Positions 7,255-8,552 of a stretch of 8,552 nt of DNA are shown here, in pieces. Position 1 is the first letter of the stretch, and every line of letters begins with the position of its first letter. The notes under the pieces are model-generated. The model was not told the DNA's origin, did no database searches, and saw only the letters and a list, made by a program, of their open reading frames with translations. A program made the position numbers and the translations under genes. The stretch is taken from NCBI GenBank assembly GCA_030917225.1, contig JAUPVD010000089.1:1-8552 (forward strand), given 5' to 3'. The DNA comes from Pseudomonadota bacterium. Lineage in GTDB: Bacteria > Pseudomonadota > Gammaproteobacteria > Burkholderiales > Rhodocyclaceae.

Positions 7255-8031
7255 ATGGCCTACGAATACCTCATTGTCGAGCAGCGCGGCCGCGTCGGCC
7301 TGATCACCCTGAACCGGCCGAAACAATTGAACGCCTTGTGCGACGGGCTGGTCGAGGAAATGAAGACCGCCCTCGACGCCTTTGAAGCCGACGAGAACAT
7401 CGGCTGCATCGTCATCACCGGCTCGGAGAAGGCCTTTGCCGCCGGCGCCGACATCACGGCGATGAAAGACTTCTCCTATATGGACGCCTACAAGAGCGAC
7501 TACATCACCCGCAACTGGGAACGCGTAAAGACCTGCCGCAAGCCGGTCATCGCCGCCGTTGCCGGCTATGCGCTGGGTGGAGGCTGCGAACTGGCGATGA
7601 TGTGCGATTTCATTATCGCCGCCGACACCGCCCAGTTCGGCCAGCCCGAGATCAAGCTCGGCACCCTGCCCGGTGCCGGCGGCAGCCAGCGCCTGCCGCG
7701 TGCCGTCGGCAAGGCCAAGGCCATGGACATGTGCCTCACCGCGCGCATGATGAACGCCGAGGAAGCCGAACGGGCCGGCCTCGTTTCACGCATCGTTCCG
7801 GCCGACAAGCTGATTGACGAAGCCATGGATGCGGCCACGAAAATCGCTGCCTTCTCGCTGCCAGCAGTGATGATGGTCAAGGAAACGGTGAATCGCGCCT
7901 TCGAGTCCTCGCTGCAGGAAGGCCTGCTTTTCGAGCGCCGCGTCTTCCACGCCTCTTTCGCGCTGGAAGACCAGAAGGAAGGCATGGCGGCCTTTGCCGA
8001 GAAGCGCAAGCCGGAATTCAAGCATCGCTGA
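7255..8031 (+). CDS. Enoyl-CoA hydratase (crotonase family)
   Basis: A 258-residue crotonase-superfamily enzyme, the standard length for a short-chain enoyl-CoA hydratase adding water to trans-2-enoyl-CoA in beta-oxidation. The two catalytic glutamates are present: Glu112 in GGGCELAM and Glu132 in [19 protein letters not shown]. Their spacing of 20 equals that of rat mitochondrial hydratase (144 and 164). The oxyanion-hole segments FAAGADI and GYALGGG are intact. The frame also has an ATG at 7246 overlapping the lptA stop, but AAGGA at 7241-7245 sits 9 bases before ATG 7255 and directly abuts the earlier ATG, so 7255 is preferred. It is probably transcribed with the LPS operon. The substrate cannot be read from sequence. 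A role in supplying fatty-acid-derived monomers for PHA, given the phasin gene downstream, is possible but speculative; this is not the R-specific PhaJ fold. Confidence 0.93.
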   Translation: MAYEYLIVEQRGRVGLITLNRPKQLNALCDGLVEEMKTALDAFEADENIGCIVITGSEKAFAAGADITAMKDFSYMDAYKSDYITRNWERVKTCRKPVIAAVAGYALGGGCELAMMCDFIIAADTAQFGQPEIKLGTLPGAGGSQRLPRAVGKAKAMDMCLTARMMNAEEAERAGLVSRIVPADKLIDEAMDAATKIAAFSLPAVMMVKETVNRAFESSLQEGLLFERRVFHASFALEDQKEGMAAFAEKRKPEFKHR

Positions 8032-8038
8032 ACCCCGC

Positions 8039-8061
8039 CGGGGCAGCACCATGCTGCCCCG
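8039..8061 (+). terminator. GC-rich hairpin after the enoyl-CoA hydratase gene
   Basis: CGGGGCAGCA (8039-8048) pairs perfectly over 10 bases with TGCTGCCCCG (8052-8061) around a 3-base loop, 8 bases after the stop codon. No T tract follows, so it is not a textbook Rho-independent terminator. It may stabilise the mRNA 3' end, or stop transcription weakly or together with Rho. Confidence 0.45.
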
Positions 8062-8116
8062 CAGCTTCGCCTGCCGAGGCGACACATCACCAGCCCATTA
8101 AACAACTGTTTATAAA

Positions 8117-8136
8117 GCACAAAATATTTATTGTGC
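8117..8136. repeat. AT-rich palindrome upstream of the phasin promoter
   Basis: GCACAA (8117-8122) and TTGTGC (8131-8136) are perfect inverted arms around eight A/T bases, ending 17 bases before the -35. It has the look of a dimeric regulator's operator. Its right end overlaps the first TGCGCTGCA repeat. No regulator is identified. Confidence 0.4.
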
Positions 8137-8201
8137 GCTGCACCAAAAAATAGTTGACATCGGGAAAATCATCCCTATAATTCAATCCATGCTGCAGCGC
8201 A
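8134..8201. promoter_or_regulatory. Inverted 9-mers flanking the phasin promoter, candidate operator pair
   Basis: TGCGCTGCA at 8134-8142 recurs as its exact reverse complement TGCAGCGCA at 8193-8201. One copy lies 11 bases upstream of the -35 and the other 11 bases downstream of the -10. A looser related sequence, TGCGGTGCTGCA, follows at 8221-8232. Phasin genes are commonly repressed by PhaR, which binds TGC/GCA-rich sites, so PhaR is the leading candidate; this is inference. Confidence 0.45.
8154..8181 (+). promoter_or_regulatory. Strong sigma-70 promoter for the phasin gene
   Basis: Perfect consensus hexamers: TTGACA (8154-8159) and TATAAT (8176-8181), separated by 16 bases. The predicted start is near 8188, with a leader of about 78 bases before ATG 8266. 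So strong a core promoter fits an abundant granule protein and usually implies a repressor to hold it down. Confidence 0.85.
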
Positions 8202-8265
8202 ACATGTGCGATCAAAACCGTGCGGTGCTGCATAGATTTGAAACCCACCTACTAGGAGATTGACC

Positions 8266-8552
8266 ATGTTTGCTACCCCGGAACAGTTTGCCGCCGCCAA
8301 CAAGGCTGCCGTTGAGTCCCTGCTGACCCTTGCCAACACCGCCCTGGCTTCGGCCGAGCGCGTTGCTGCCCTGAACCTGAACACCGCCCGTTCGGTCCTG
8401 GAAGACAGCGTTTCCAACACCAAGGCCCTGCTTGGCGCCAAGGATGCACAAGAAGCCATCTCGGTTCAGGCCACCCTGGCCCAGCCGAATGTCGAGAAGG
8501 CCGTTGCCTACTCGCGTAGCGTCTACGAAATCTCGGCCCAGACTCAGGAAGA
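8266..8552 (+). CDS. Phasin family protein, 3' end cut by window edge
   Basis: The first 95 codons of a phasin of the TIGR01841/Phasin_2 type, starting MFATPEQFAAANKAAVES. It is helix-rich, with many Ala, Glu and Leu residues and no signal peptide. Phasins coat polyhydroxyalkanoate granules in the cytoplasm and control their size and number. Family members are about 180-190 residues, so roughly half is missing to the right. AGGAG at 8254-8258, 7 bases before the ATG, is a strong ribosome-binding site. With the perfect-hexamer promoter it predicts very high expression. Open frames on the other strand here are shadows. Confidence 0.9.
   Translation, partial: MFATPEQFAAANKAAVESLLTLANTALASAERVAALNLNTARSVLEDSVSNTKALLGAKDAQEAISVQATLAQPNVEKAVAYSRSVYEISAQTQE

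Noticed and set aside
1..8552. CRISPR arrays, tRNA/rRNA genes, insertion sequences, phage or toxin-antitoxin genes
   Set aside because: I looked for direct repeat arrays, transposase motifs and short paired ORFs and saw none; gene order and codon use look like ordinary chromosome.

Overview
The window reads as chromosomal DNA of a Gram-negative betaproteobacterium, most likely of the Rhodocyclales (Dechloromonas/Azonexus-like). The reasons are the GC-rich codon use, an LPS-assembly operon (kdsD-kdsC-lptC-lptA), a PHA-granule phasin of the TIGR01841 type, and a sensor kinase with an HDxKN H-box. The taxonomic placement is inference; no rRNA or other marker gene is present.

Layout: (1) Positions 1-1647, minus strand: a multi-pass membrane sensor histidine kinase that runs off the left edge, so only its last residues are missing. 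(2) 1648-1816: a divergent control region with a near-consensus sigma-54 -24/-12 element and an upstream dyad of TGT-N10-ACA form, both pointing at the next gene. (3) 1817-2470, plus strand: a secreted prepilin-like (pseudopilin/minor pilin) protein, closed by a strong hairpin terminator. (4) 2520-4487, minus strand: a Kef/YbaL-type CPA2 cation/proton antiporter with C-terminal RCK (TrkA-N/TrkA-C) domains. (5) 4574-7249, plus strand: kdsD, kdsC, lptC and lptA, joined by 1- to 4-base stop/start overlaps. They make and dephosphorylate Kdo precursor and carry LPS across the periplasm. (6) 7255-8031: an enoyl-CoA hydratase directly behind lptA, where lptB normally sits. (7) 8032-8265: an intergenic region with a hairpin, an AT-rich palindrome and a perfect-hexamer sigma-70 promoter flanked by inverted copies of a 9-mer. 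(8) 8266-8552: the 5' part of a phasin gene, cut by the right edge.

Most genes belong to well-known families, and no wholly new multi-gene system is evident. The parts most worth a second look are regulatory: the kinase/sigma-54/pilin arrangement at 1-2470, which resembles PilSR-pilA or PrsKR-PEP-CTERM logic with different parts; the phasin promoter bracketed by inverted repeats; and the replacement of lptB by an acyl-CoA enzyme gene.
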